From Bacillota bacterium (GTDB taxonomy: Bacteria; Bacillota; Clostridia; Christensenellales; Aristaeellaceae), in the NCBI GenBank assembly GCA_023436585.1, contig JAEZIN010000035.1:1-64000 (forward strand): a stretch of DNA of 64,000 nt, in the 5' to 3' direction. The number at the start of each line of letters is the position of its first letter. The first letter of the stretch is position 1. A program made the position numbers and the translations under genes. Below, in pieces: positions 24,790-33,511 of this stretch. Below the pieces are notes generated by a model. It saw only the letters and a list, made by a program, of their open reading frames with translations. It had not been told where the DNA came from and made no database searches.

Positions 24790-24957
24790 CCTTACTGAAT
24801 CGCAGGGAAGATAATGATGGCCGGGCCCGTAGTTATAACGGCGGAAGGCGCGGCGGGGATTGCCTAGAAGTTGCCGCAAGGGTTCGCGCCAGTCCAAAGT
24901 CCCGCTCTGCCCGATCCAGCGCCGCAGGGGGAGTGCCTCCGGATGGAGGCAGAACCG

Positions 24958-25047
24958 ATCTGGACCTGGCCATCTCCCGCTGCGACAGGCGGGAATGCTC
25001 GTTCACGCTGATAGAATGCGCGATGCTGACGGACGCGCTGCAGCATT
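24958..25047 (+). pseudogene. 90-base internal fragment of the gene at 27826
   Basis: Identical over 90 bases to 27962-28051, encoding the same LDLAISRCDRRECSFTLIEC segment. The flanks do not match: on the left are short GGAGGCAGAACC-like words also seen at 27606, on the right a family E element. The fragment is out of any gene context, so it is a gene remnant left by recombination or decay. Confidence 0.75.
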
Positions 25048-25050
25048 GTG

Positions 25051-25191
25051 AACAAGGGGGACGGTTCCTTATGTTATTTGGTGTGAGTGGAAGTTGGTAC
25101 ACTCCCCTGGACGAGAGGGGTGTACATATCTTTTTGACCAGCGAAAGTGCTGGGATTTTTCCAAACGCATAGAACACAGTGAACCGTCCCG
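25051..25191. repeat. Family E element (GGGACGGTTCC inverted pair)
   Basis: AACAAGGGGGACGGTTCC at 25051-25068 and its inverted counterpart GAACACAGTGAACCGTCCC at 25172-25190 enclose 100 bases without a gene. Single related words occur at 32192-32212, 32889-32906 and 39559-39570, and GTCTCCCGTGTTC-like variants at 35413-35442 and 38247-38275. Such GGGGACGGTTC words recur around small transposases in Clostridia; none is present here. Confidence 0.5.
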
Positions 25192-25200
25192 TTTACCGCA

Positions 25201-26328
25201 TCATTTTTGCTTGTACGCGCTTTCATAATACCGTACCACGCCGTCGGCATAGATGTCATAGTCAATCACAAGGCGCAGGAACATAAGTGTGCTGGCGGCG
25301 CCGTGCAATTGCTCCTCCAACAGGACCGGTTTGCCAAAGGCAAAGCGCGGCTCCGTCCATTTTTCCGGCTCTACGTCTTTCACGCTTGCAAGATCGGGGA
25401 AGAAGGTGAGGAATTCCTCCTTGACCTTTATCTTTTTCGTGTGAAGGGTATAGGCAGCCGTTGCCGCGCCATCCTCCACCGTGACGGATACGGAGCCGAT
25501 GATGTAAGCGTTGGATGCGATTAAGGGGAAGGTTTGCACCCCAGCCTGCGAGAGATCCACAGGCGTGTACATATACCACTTGCCGGTGAGCGAAGGGGCT
25601 TCATCCCGAAAGCGCAGGCCAAGGGAGCAGGCCGTGTTGCTGGGCCAAATCTCGCGCAGTATGGGCACTGTTTTGGTTTCCAGGGATACACCGCACTGTG
25701 TACAGTTTAATACCTGTGTGCCGGCGGTTTTGTTGGTGGGAGCCGTGGTGACAATCCATTCGCCCGCCGTATGCCCCGTGGTGGAAAGAACCCCGCCTGT
25801 TGCGGGAATTTCCTCCGTCATTTCCACCATGCAGTAGGTGCAGTTGGTGGTTTTTGTGCCCGGCGTGGTGCAGGTTGCATCGCTGACGATGGTCCACGGC
25901 CCGGGCTCGTGCACAACCGGTATTTCGATTGTCTGTCTTATGCTCCGGGAGCCGCCGTTCGGCGAATGATACAGGATATGATAGGAAGCCACGATATGGT
26001 CCGTGACATCTCCTGCGACTTTATATAAGGCGGTAAATATATGCGGTGAAAAAATGACGGGCTGGATCTGCCAGGAGCTGCCTTTGCCTTCGGATGCCAT
26101 GCGAAACCTTAATCCTTCCGAAAAATCATAAATGTACAATAAACCGTCGTAGCGGTCATCCGGCGTGGTTATGTTGAGTATAGTTATAAACGATTGATCA
26201 TGGGTAACGCTGGAAGGCACTTTGTCAAATGAGGCGCTGAAATCGGCCGCATGCGATGTTTTAGGCGCAATAACGATGAAGCACAGCGCCAGGATACAGA
26301 AAACCGGAATCATGCAAATTTTCTTCAT
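25201..26328 (-). CDS. Secreted protein with Cys-x-x-Cys repeats, paralogue 1
   Basis: 375 residues from the ATG ending at 26328 (AAAGGAAT upstream), preferred over the unsupported ATG at 26346. Signal peptide ends SHA. Residues about 25-145 are a variable beta-domain. Residues about 150-235 carry two CxxC units (NCTYCMVEM, NCTQCGVSL) within Trp-Ile-Val strands, resembling cell-surface repeat units of Clostridia that hold a metal or disulfide. The C-terminal 140 residues are nearly identical in the downstream-strand neighbour. Surface or secreted role likely; no enzyme motif. Confidence 0.75.
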   Translation of the reverse strand: MKKICMIPVFCILALCFIVIAPKTSHAADFSASFDKVPSSVTHDQSFITILNITTPDDRYDGLLYIYDFSEGLRFRMASEGKGSSWQIQPVIFSPHIFTALYKVAGDVTDHIVASYHILYHSPNGGSRSIRQTIEIPVVHEPGPWTIVSDATCTTPGTKTTNCTYCMVEMTEEIPATGGVLSTTGHTAGEWIVTTAPTNKTAGTQVLNCTQCGVSLETKTVPILREIWPSNTACSLGLRFRDEAPSLTGKWYMYTPVDLSQAGVQTFPLIASNAYIIGSVSVTVEDGAATAAYTLHTKKIKVKEEFLTFFPDLASVKDVEPEKWTEPRFAFGKPVLLEEQLHGAASTLMFLRLVIDYDIYADGVVRYYESAYKQK

Positions 26329-26358
26329 ACGTAATTCCTTTGCCATCCATCCGGAAGC

Positions 26359-27474
26359 TTATTTATACGCGCTTTCGTAATACCGTACCACGCCGTCGGC
26401 ATAGATGTCATAGTCAATTAAAAGGCGCAGGAACATAAGCGTGCTGGCGGCGCCGTGCAATTGCTCCTCCAACAGAATAGGTTCGCCAAAGGCAAAGCGC
26501 GGCTCCGTCCATTTTTCGGGCTCTACGTCTTTCACGCTTGCAAGATCGGGGAAGAAGGTGAGGAATTCCTCCTTGACCTTTATCTTTTTCGTGTGAAGGG
26601 TATAGGCAGCCGTTGCCGCGCCATTCTCCACCTTAACGGATACAGAGCCGATGATGTATGCGTTGGATGCGATTAAGGGAAAGGTTTGCACCCCATTCTG
26701 CGAGAGATCCACAGGCGTGTACATATACCACTTGCCGGTAAGCGAAGGGGCTTCATCCCGAAAGCGCGGCCCCAGGGAGCAGGCCGTGTTGTTGGGCCAA
26801 ATCTCGCGCAGTATGGGCACTGCCTTGGTTTCCAGGGTTATTCCGCACTGCGTGCAGTTTAATACCTGTGTGCCAGCGGTTTTGTTGGTGGCGGCCGTGG
26901 TGACAATCCATTCTCCCGCCATATGCCCCGTGGCGGAAAGAACCCCGCCTGTTGCGGGAATTTCCTCCCTCATTTCCACCATGCAGTAGGTGCAGTTCGT
27001 GGTTTTTGTGCCCGGCGTGGTGCAGGTTGCATCGCTAACGATGGTCCACGGCCCCGGATTATGCACAATTGGTATAAAGAGGTTTGTTACAAAGGTTTTG
27101 GGGGGAGACCCCGGCCACTGGACACCGACAAGGAAGCGTACCAGTATACGATCCGTAACGACATTGTTCACGTCATACTGGAAGTGAACCGTAGTAGGAT
27201 TATCCGACGGGGTAAAAGCAAAATTATTATTTGACGGTATGGAGGACGAGCGGTATGTCAGGCCTAAGTTCATGGGAAAAATTTCCACGATGGCAGTGGC
27301 GAACGGCGACAGGTCGATGATAAGATCAACATCCAGCGTTTGACCATGGGTAACGCTGGAGGGCAAACTGCCCAGGGAAGGGTTGCATGTCGCAGCATAT
27401 GAAGTTTTAGGCGCTAAAAGGATGAAACACAGCGCCATGATACAGAAAACCGGAATCATGCAAATTTTCTTCAT
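26359..27474 (-). CDS. Secreted protein with Cys-x-x-Cys repeats, paralogue 2
   Basis: 371 residues from the ATG ending at 27474, preceded by AAAGGAAA. Same signal peptide (MKKICMIPVFCI) and the same C-terminal 230 residues as the adjacent gene with only scattered changes, while residues about 28-140 differ strongly. Tandem duplication followed by replacement or rapid divergence of the N-terminal domain is the simplest reading. It lies 30 bases upstream of its paralogue, and both are probably transcribed together. Confidence 0.75.
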   Translation of the reverse strand: MKKICMIPVFCIMALCFILLAPKTSYAATCNPSLGSLPSSVTHGQTLDVDLIIDLSPFATAIVEIFPMNLGLTYRSSSIPSNNNFAFTPSDNPTTVHFQYDVNNVVTDRILVRFLVGVQWPGSPPKTFVTNLFIPIVHNPGPWTIVSDATCTTPGTKTTNCTYCMVEMREEIPATGGVLSATGHMAGEWIVTTAATNKTAGTQVLNCTQCGITLETKAVPILREIWPNNTACSLGPRFRDEAPSLTGKWYMYTPVDLSQNGVQTFPLIASNAYIIGSVSVKVENGAATAAYTLHTKKIKVKEEFLTFFPDLASVKDVEPEKWTEPRFAFGEPILLEEQLHGAASTLMFLRLLIDYDIYADGVVRYYESAYK

Positions 27475-27825
27475 ACGTATTTCCTTTTTCATAAATAATA
27501 CGAAACCGTGTTTTGTATATGTTACCATTATCAGGCAGCAAAATCAATAAAACATTTCCCGCAGCGTTTATTTAGAGCCGGCAGTGCTTCGGTTCCGGAG
27601 CCTTACGGGAGGCAGAACCGTTTTGCAAAATGCGGCATTATCCGCCGTGGAATTGGGGGGCAAAATGGCGGATCGCTGGGACTTGGCGGGAAACATGACG
27701 GTCCGCGGCGATTTTAAGGGCATGAAAATGGTTGCAATCGGGGGACGGTACACATACAATCGGCAATTGAACACTTCCGTTGGGAAGTGCATGATATGGC
27801 CCTTTGGCTCCGGGAGGCATTTTTG
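27475..27825. other. Stretch with only a doubtful ORF
   Basis: An 80-codon forward frame (27584-27826) has no ribosome binding site and low similarity to anything I know (ADRWDLAGNMTVRGDFKGMK). It starts with words shared with the 24.9-kb remnant (GGAGGCAGAACCG). It may be the decayed 5' neighbour of the gene at 27826. Confidence 0.3.
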
Positions 27826-28209
27826 ATGGAATCCATGGCATTTACTTTGGCGGATTACATGATCCTGCGCGCCGCGGCACAAAAGTATCAGGAGAAACAG
27901 GAAACCATGCTGAAGGGTGCCACCGGCGCCGCGCGCAGGAAGGTATTGGAGAACATAATCAATCTGGACCTGGCCATCTCCCGCTGCGACAGGCGGGAAT
28001 GCTCGTTCACGCTGATAGAATGCGCGATGCTGACGGACGCGCTGCAGCATTACCGGGGGATACTGCCGGAGAGCAGCGAAAGCGCGCATTTGATGATACC
28101 GGTGCTGTTCCGTAAGCTGGCGGCGCTTTGTGAGGAGATGCGGCTGGAAGATACGCAGGATAGGCCGGGGGTTGCCATAAGGGATGCGATCGGGGGAACC
28201 TCCTTTTGA
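27826..28209 (+). CDS. Hypothetical helical protein
   Basis: 127 residues from the ATG at 27826, 8 bases after GGGAGG; longer frames lack a binding site. Mostly helical (FTLADYMILRAAAQKYQ, LENIINLDLAISRCDRREC, FTLIECAMLTDALQHY). An internal 30-codon segment is duplicated at 24958. The last residues (GGTSF) and the stop fall inside a family F hairpin, so the natural C-terminus may have been altered. Family not recognised. Confidence 0.55.
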   Translation: MESMAFTLADYMILRAAAQKYQEKQETMLKGATGAARRKVLENIINLDLAISRCDRRECSFTLIECAMLTDALQHYRGILPESSESAHLMIPVLFRKLAALCEEMRLEDTQDRPGVAIRDAIGGTSF

Positions 28210-28251
28210 AAAAGGAGGTTCCCCCGAACCCCTTCCCAGGAAAACTTTATT
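28192..28251 (+). repeat. Family F 3'-end hairpin element, copy 1
   Basis: GGGGGAACCTCC / GGAGGTTCCCCC stem with a TTTTGAAAAA loop, then GAACCCCTTCCC and the conserved tail GGAAAACTT. It overlaps the end of the gene at 27826-28209 in the same polarity. Confidence 0.75.
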
Positions 28252-28309
28252 ATGATATTATAAGGGGTTTGGAATATTGGAATTGTCTTGCATTGCATGT
28301 GGTTCGTAT

Positions 28310-28600
28310 GAGGGGGATCGCATCTGCGGATGCGACCAAAGGGCTTTCCTCCCATCTGGCTCAATCGTCGCCGCAGTTCGCTGCCGCTTCTGCGGCTCGT
28401 TTCGCCAGCCTCCTCCGCCCCTCCCTTATCCGCCACTGGCGGGGTCGGGGCTACGGAGCCCTTTGGAAACCTTCGGGGGCAAACTATATGGTAATTTAGT
28501 TTTTCTACATAGAGAAGAAGGGGTTTCGCATCTTCGGATGCGACCAGGGCTTTCCTCCCATCTGGCTCAATCGTCGCCGCAGTTCGCTGCCGCTCTAACT
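28310..28600. repeat. Cluster of family B and D repeats
   Basis: Family B stem TCGCATC/GATGCGA at 28318-28335 and again at 28526-28543, each followed by GGGCTTTCCTCCCATCTGG, then family D words (CAATCGTCGCCGCAGTTCGC, GGGGCTACGGAGCC). The second unit repeats about 55 bases of the first nearly exactly. No gene in 28252-28695. Confidence 0.7.
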
Positions 28601-28613
28601 AATTCCCATCCCA

Positions 28614-28676
28614 ATGAAAGTTTTCCGGGGATGGGTGCGGGAAGGTCCCCTTTTTCAAAAGGGGCCCTTCCCGCTT
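28614..28676 (-). repeat. Family F 3'-end hairpin element, copy 2
   Basis: Read on the reverse strand: GCGGGAAGGGCCCC stem with TTTTGAAAAA loop, then CACCCATCCCC and GGAAAACTTTCA. It lies 20 bases beyond the stop of the adenine deaminase gene and in its polarity, and probably ends that transcript. Confidence 0.75.
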
Positions 28677-28695
28677 ACATTTCCAAATACTCCCG

Positions 28696-30405
28696 TTACT
28701 CCGCCGTGAACTTAGCCACGTCCGTGACGCCCAGGGTGGTGAGGCGCAGCGCGGGGATGACGGACAGGCTTAAAAACGAGAGCGTCATGAAGGGGTCGAT
28801 TGCGGGAGAAACGCCAAGGCTGCGCGCGGCGTCCATCAAATGGTTCAGGGCGGTTACCACCTCCTGGGCGGGGAGGGGGCTCATGAGGCCGGCGATGGGC
28901 AGGGGCAGCTCGGCGAGGATTTGGCCTTGTGCGGCTACCACGATGCCGCCGCGAAGCTCCTTGATCCGGCTTATTGCCAGGGCCATGTCCGCATCGTTTG
29001 CGCCGGCGGCGATGAGGTTATGGGCGTCGTGGGCTACGCTTAGCGCCACGGCGCCATTTTTCAGGCCGTAGCCCGTAAGGTACGATAGGCCCATGTGCCC
29101 CGTGCCCCGGTGGCGCTCGATGGCGGCGAGCTTCACGATATCGCGGGTGGTGTCCACGCTGTCCGCATATCCTTCGTCGGTGGTCAGCAGCTCGCCGGGG
29201 ACTAGGCCGATCACCCGCCCGCGGGTAAGCTGGAAGGAAGCCTCGGTGACTTCACCTGTGCGGATTTCCCCCAGCGCAAAGGAGGAATCAGCGGGGGTGG
29301 GCAGCGAAGCGGTCCCATCCGGGGAGACGACGCGCTTTCCGGCCTTGTACACGCTGTGGATGGACACCTCGTTCACGTCACTTAATAGCAGAAAATCCGC
29401 CTGATAATTGGGCGCCAGCGCGCCAAGGCGGGTTAAGTGAAAGCATTGCGCGGCGTGGAAGGAGGCCATGGTGTAGGCTGTTGCGGGGTCGGCCCCAAGC
29501 TTGATGGCCTTGCGCACCATGTGGTCGATGTGGCCCAGGCGGGTCAAATCGGCGGGAAGCTTGTCGTCGGTGACCAGCAGGCAGCGGTGAAACCAGGGCG
29601 GGGAAAACAGGGGCAGGAGCGCGGCAAGGTTCCGGCCGGCCGTGCCCTCCCGAACCATGACCCACTGGCCCAGGCGAAGCTTTTCCATGGCCTCTGCTGC
29701 CGTGGTGCTCTCGTGGTCGGTGGTGATGCCGGTGGATATATAGGCCTGAAGTGCGCGGCCGGAAAGGCCTGGCGCGTGGCCGTCAGCCTGCTTGCATTGG
29801 GCGTGGGCGGCGGCGATTTTTTCCAATGTGTCCGGGGAGGTGGTTAATACGCCGGGGTAATCCATCATTTCGCCCAAGCCCAGCACCCGGGGGTGACGCA
29901 GGTATTCCGCCACGGTTGGAGCTTGAAGGACCGCGCCGTTTTCATCCTGGGGCGAGGCCGGCACACAGGAGGGGACCATGAAATATACGGTGAGGGGCAA
30001 AGCCTCCGTGGCGCGCAGCATATAATCGATGCCGGCCGCGCCCATCACGTTGGCGATTTCGTGGGGGTCGGCGATCACCGCCGTGGTCCCGTGGGGCAGC
30101 ACGGCCCGGGCGAATTCCAGGGGCGTGAGCATGGCGCTTTCCAGGTGGATGTGTCCGTCGATGAACCCCGGCACGCAGGTCAAACGGGATGCGTCGATTT
30201 CCGTTTCGCCCGCGTATTCCCCGATGCCGGCGATGGTATCGCCGCACACGGCGATGTCGCCCTTTAGCCACTGCCCGGTGAACACGTTTAAATACGCGCA
30301 GTTTTTCAGCACAAGGTCTGCTTTTTGTTGGCCCCTGGCGGTACGGATAAGGGAGGCCAGGAAGGCGGGGTCGGCCAGGGAGTTTTGATGATTGATATCT
30401 GCCAT
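28696..30405 (-). CDS. ade: Adenine deaminase
   Basis: 569 residues, the usual length; AGGAGG 7 bases before the ATG. Amidohydrolase fold: PGFIDGHIHLESAML holds the metal-binding HxH, HGTTAVIADPHEIANVMG and GLGEMMDYPGVL are conserved blocks of bacterial adenine deaminase, and DGHAPGL and ITTDHEST carry further metal ligands. It converts adenine to hypoxanthine plus ammonia in purine salvage. It is transcribed alone, with a family F hairpin after the stop. No purine riboswitch is seen upstream. Confidence 0.95.
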   Translation of the reverse strand: MADINHQNSLADPAFLASLIRTARGQQKADLVLKNCAYLNVFTGQWLKGDIAVCGDTIAGIGEYAGETEIDASRLTCVPGFIDGHIHLESAMLTPLEFARAVLPHGTTAVIADPHEIANVMGAAGIDYMLRATEALPLTVYFMVPSCVPASPQDENGAVLQAPTVAEYLRHPRVLGLGEMMDYPGVLTTSPDTLEKIAAAHAQCKQADGHAPGLSGRALQAYISTGITTDHESTTAAEAMEKLRLGQWVMVREGTAGRNLAALLPLFSPPWFHRCLLVTDDKLPADLTRLGHIDHMVRKAIKLGADPATAYTMASFHAAQCFHLTRLGALAPNYQADFLLLSDVNEVSIHSVYKAGKRVVSPDGTASLPTPADSSFALGEIRTGEVTEASFQLTRGRVIGLVPGELLTTDEGYADSVDTTRDIVKLAAIERHRGTGHMGLSYLTGYGLKNGAVALSVAHDAHNLIAAGANDADMALAISRIKELRGGIVVAAQGQILAELPLPIAGLMSPLPAQEVVTALNHLMDAARSLGVSPAIDPFMTLSFLSLSVIPALRLTTLGVTDVAKFTAE

Positions 30406-30463
30406 GAAAGCCTCCTTGATTTGTCGGGAGGGAAGGAACGAAGACGGACGGGTATGCGGGTAT

Positions 30464-30520
30464 GCGGGAAGGCTTCCTTTTGCAAAAGGAGGTCTTCACG
30501 GACCCCTTCCAGGAAAACTT
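30464..30520 (+). repeat. Family F hairpin element, orphan copy
   Basis: GGGAAGGCTTCC / GGAGGTCTTC imperfect stem, TTTTGCAAAA loop, then GACCCCTTCC and AGGAAAACTT. Unlike the others it does not follow a forward gene; it lies upstream of the divergent adenine deaminase start, possibly left by a deletion. Confidence 0.6.
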
Positions 30521-30609
30521 GTATGTGGCAGGGGAAGGGAATAGAGGGGGTATTGGTAAATATTATAAAGCATATTGGCTTAGAATGAAACGAAGCACGG
30601 TGATAGAGG

Positions 30610-31128
30610 ATGGCATTCGAGGATATTTTGATAGAAAAGCTGTATTGCTACTGTATACCGGAAATACAGTTTGAGGCAATCCAAGAGATACTTGAGCGCG
30701 AAAGCTTTGATGTATCTTTGCTTCTTAAGCCCAAGAGCTTAAGATACTGGGACAACGCTGCCTATGTGCTGTCAAAAATGAAACCGGATAGATTACTGCC
30801 CATTATTGATGGCCTGTTTAATTGGATTGTAGATTTAAATGATCCGGGAGCCGAAACAATATGGGAGCTGTTGAATGTATTTCCACTGGATGCATTTATG
30901 CCTGCGTATGAAAGGGCAATAAAGAAGACTATCTCGACAAGAAATAGTTCTTCAGCCGGATACCTTATGGAGTACATCCATAACGGAAAAGCAAAGCGGG
31001 AAGATTTTTCAGATGATTCTCTGTATGATAAGCTGATTGAAGTGTATAAGACTCCCTTTCACCCACTCAAGGGGCGATCCCAGGCGCTCAAAAACCAGGA
31101 GGACGGTTCAAAGGATCATAATGATTGA
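30610..31128 (+). CDS. DUF5071-like protein (immunity-type)
   Basis: 172 residues. The ATG is directly preceded by AGAGG, so the start is uncertain. Helical repeat fold; IIDGLFNWIVDLNDPGAETI resembles the central signature of DUF5071, where a Trp-x-x-Asp-x-Asn-Trp/Asp-Pro motif is flanked by helices. Proteins of this kind occur as immunity proteins of polymorphic toxins or as orphans beside them. No toxin gene is visible; the next gene starts at once, overlapping the stop. Confidence 0.55.
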   Translation: MAFEDILIEKLYCYCIPEIQFEAIQEILERESFDVSLLLKPKSLRYWDNAAYVLSKMKPDRLLPIIDGLFNWIVDLNDPGAETIWELLNVFPLDAFMPAYERAIKKTISTRNSSSAGYLMEYIHNGKAKREDFSDDSLYDKLIEVYKTPFHPLKGRSQALKNQEDGSKDHND

Positions 31129-31181
31129 AGACCTATTATTCTGCTATAGTATATAAAACTGCAAACAAAAAGGAGCGTTTG

Positions 31182-31688
31182 ATGGGTAAAATCCTGGGTT
31201 CCTTTAGCGGGATGCGAAAGTACCTGGAGGAGGATATGCTGGCCGGCTGCCTGAAGGGCCGGGTCACCTATCATTGCACCACCTACCCCAAGATGGATGG
31301 ATGCAGTATATTTGAAATACGGGTGGATGGTGCAGCGGTCAGGCAGTTTTCAGGGGAAACGGTGACCAAAGCACTCTGGAAGGGCGAAAAGCCCGGCGGC
31401 ATACGGGAATTCTGGAAGCCGTACTGGGATCACATAGAGAATACACCCATATTGGACCGGAGGGAGTTTGACGAAACCGAGTTTGCCGGTGCGCTGAAAG
31501 CATACCGCGCGCTGCCCATTTTATGCGCGTTGGAGGATGAGAACCTGCTGGTGCGTATGTTCGCGGTGCTGGACAGGCGCGTTGGGACGCGAACGCTGGA
31601 AAAATGCAAGGCAGCCATCGAAGACCAGCCCGAATGGCTCCAGTATTTTTACAGGCTGCGCCTTACGGCGGAGAAGATGCTGGTATGA
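31182..31688 (+). CDS. SF0329-like protein
   Basis: 168 residues from the ATG at 31182, 7 bases after AAGGAG; the frame is open back to 31125. N-terminus GKILGSFSGMRKYLEE, GCLKGRVTYHCTTYPKMDG and the C-terminal NLLVRMFAVLDRRVGTRTL match the pattern of the SF0329 family, small soluble proteins often found alone or among immunity genes. Biochemical role unknown. Sits in a run of five small genes on this strand. Confidence 0.65.
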   Translation: MGKILGSFSGMRKYLEEDMLAGCLKGRVTYHCTTYPKMDGCSIFEIRVDGAAVRQFSGETVTKALWKGEKPGGIREFWKPYWDHIENTPILDRREFDETEFAGALKAYRALPILCALEDENLLVRMFAVLDRRVGTRTLEKCKAAIEDQPEWLQYFYRLRLTAEKMLV

Positions 31689-31732
31689 AATAACGAGAAT
31701 TGGATCAATCATGGAAGGAGGACAGAGTAGAT

Positions 31733-32143
31733 TTGTCCTATATCCTGCTTTACGTAATCTTGACATTCCCTTTGGGGATAATCATTGTTTCTGATATACG
31801 AGCCATTATTTTCTCCATCCTACATGGGAACAGGGGCAAGAAACCGAAAAAGGCGGATGCGATAAGAAGGAACCGGAGCTTGAAGGAACGCATCAGTTTG
31901 ACGTATATGCGGCCTTATATCAAACAATACAGGGCGCAATTTGAACGGTTTTTGATTCTGTATAAGGTGTATATTGTGTATGCCATCGTTACCTTTGTTC
32001 TTTTTGCAATTGGCTCGTTTTTTCTTGGCGAACAGGTGCTGAAGGTTTTTGCGTTCGGCAGGTTTTTTGTTGATGTTGCGCTCAGCCTGTATTTGGGTTT
32101 CCACTCTGATATAAATCACAGAACGAAGTATAACAGGTTTTAA
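31733..32143 (+). CDS. Small two-helix membrane protein
   Basis: 136 residues if started at TTG 31733, 11 bases after AAGGAGG; the frame extends up to 31700. Hydrophobic helix at residues 2-20 (ILLYVILTFPLGIIIV), a basic loop (about 30-65, KKPKKADAIRRNRSLKER), then two further hydrophobic segments (about 75-95 and 105-125). No family recognised. Confidence 0.55.
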   Translation: MSYILLYVILTFPLGIIIVSDIRAIIFSILHGNRGKKPKKADAIRRNRSLKERISLTYMRPYIKQYRAQFERFLILYKVYIVYAIVTFVLFAIGSFFLGEQVLKVFAFGRFFVDVALSLYLGFHSDINHRTKYNRF

Positions 32144-32226
32144 GCATTCATTGCATCACGGGAACGGCGCATAACGCATCCGGAATCGGCAGCGCAGGGG
32201 ATGGTTCCTATGGGAGGCTGAGACAT

Positions 32227-32832
32227 ATGAAAAAGGATAGATTTCCCGTTTCGGCAATCGTCGCAGGAATCATTGCATTTATAATTAACGCGGTTGTAAT
32301 CGGCAGCGTGATCGGCGGTGTCAATGTCTTTTGGAGGGGATTTGCCTTGGATAGGCAAGGGCTGCTGTATATCGGCGGCACCCACAGGATTGATGTAATC
32401 AGGGAAGGGAAAAAGATCGGAGAAGTGCAAACCCCAGCTATCAATGGGGTAATGTTCACCATTGAGAACGGGGATACGATCCTTATATATTATGGATCAT
32501 ATTGTTACAGGATGGATTTGAAAGGGAATGAGTTGGGGAAGACAAAGGTGGATTCGGATCAGCGTGATAAAGTGAGAGGTGAAGCGGATTATTTTACCGC
32601 AGGCAACGGTTTGACATACCATAAGTCTTCGCCCTGGGGGCGAACGCAAATAGCGTATGAGCAGGATGGGAAAGAGACGGTTGTTTATCAAATGCCTTTT
32701 CCTATTTATCTGCTGCGCATCTGCTTTGCCCTAAACGCTGTCATTGTATCCTATTGTTTGGTGAAGAGCTTGCGATGGTGTACAAGAAATAACTATACGA
32801 CATTATCGAGAACCGGCCGGCTCAAGTGGTAA
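32227..32832 (+). CDS. Membrane-anchored beta-rich protein, paralogue 1
   Basis: 201 residues; GGGAGG 8 bases before the ATG. N-terminal helix (AIVAGIIAFIINAVVIG), about 110 extracytoplasmic residues of short strands (GLLYIGGT, VMFTIENGDTILIYYG, GNGLTYHKSSPWGRTQ), second helix near 165-185. Closely similar to the next gene. A 36-base upstream segment containing GGGGATGGTTCCTATGGGAG is conserved in front of both, so the duplication includes the leader. Function unknown. Confidence 0.7.
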   Translation: MKKDRFPVSAIVAGIIAFIINAVVIGSVIGGVNVFWRGFALDRQGLLYIGGTHRIDVIREGKKIGEVQTPAINGVMFTIENGDTILIYYGSYCYRMDLKGNELGKTKVDSDQRDKVRGEADYFTAGNGLTYHKSSPWGRTQIAYEQDGKETVVYQMPFPIYLLRICFALNAVIVSYCLVKSLRWCTRNNYTTLSRTGRLKW

Positions 32833-32920
32833 AGAGGTTTTTCATTGGGCACGTATTGCATGGCGCATCCATGACAAAATCGGCATCGCAGGGGACGGTT
32901 CCTATGGGAGGCTGAGACAT

Positions 32921-33511
32921 ATGAAAAAGAATAGATTTCCCGTTTCGGCAATCGTCGCAGGAATCATCGCATTTGTGATTAATCTGGTTGTAATCGGCAA
33001 CGCGGTCAGCGGCGTCAATATGGATTGGAGCGGATTTGCCTTGGATAGGCAAGGGCTGCTGTATATCGGCGGCACCGGCATAATGGAAGTGATCAGGGAA
33101 GGGAAAAAGATTGGGATGGTGGAAACCCCGACTTCCAGGGGATTTCAATTCACCATTGAAAACGGGGATACGATCCTTTTGATGACGGGAACAAGTTGTT
33201 ACAGGCTGGATTTGAAGGGGAATGTGCTGGAGAAGGCAGAGGTGGATTGGGAGCTGTACGCCAAATTGGTAAGGGAAGCACATTTCTTTTCCGCGGGCAA
33301 CGGTTTGACATACCGTATGTCTTCGCCCTGGGGGCGAACACAAATAGCGTATGAGCAGGATGGGAAAGAGACGGTTGTTTACCAAATGCCTGGCAGCGTT
33401 TTTATCTTGCGCATCCTTTTTGTTCTGTCCTTTATCAGCCTTGGCTATTGCCTGTTTGCGGTCTTTCGGTGGAAACGTGGAAAGGAAAAAAAAACAGTGC
33501 ACCAGCGGTAG
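32921..33511 (+). CDS. Membrane-anchored beta-rich protein, paralogue 2
   Basis: 196 residues, same architecture as the preceding gene: N-terminal helix, strand-rich middle domain (FALDRQGLLYIGGTGIMEVI), C-terminal helix and a short basic tail. Sequence identity with the neighbour is highest in residues 1-55 and 115-160 and low in 70-100, so the middle has diverged. The upstream leader is also duplicated. Could be part of a sensor or an immunity-type protein; no direct evidence. Confidence 0.7.
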   Translation: MKKNRFPVSAIVAGIIAFVINLVVIGNAVSGVNMDWSGFALDRQGLLYIGGTGIMEVIREGKKIGMVETPTSRGFQFTIENGDTILLMTGTSCYRLDLKGNVLEKAEVDWELYAKLVREAHFFSAGNGLTYRMSSPWGRTQIAYEQDGKETVVYQMPGSVFILRILFVLSFISLGYCLFAVFRWKRGKEKKTVHQR

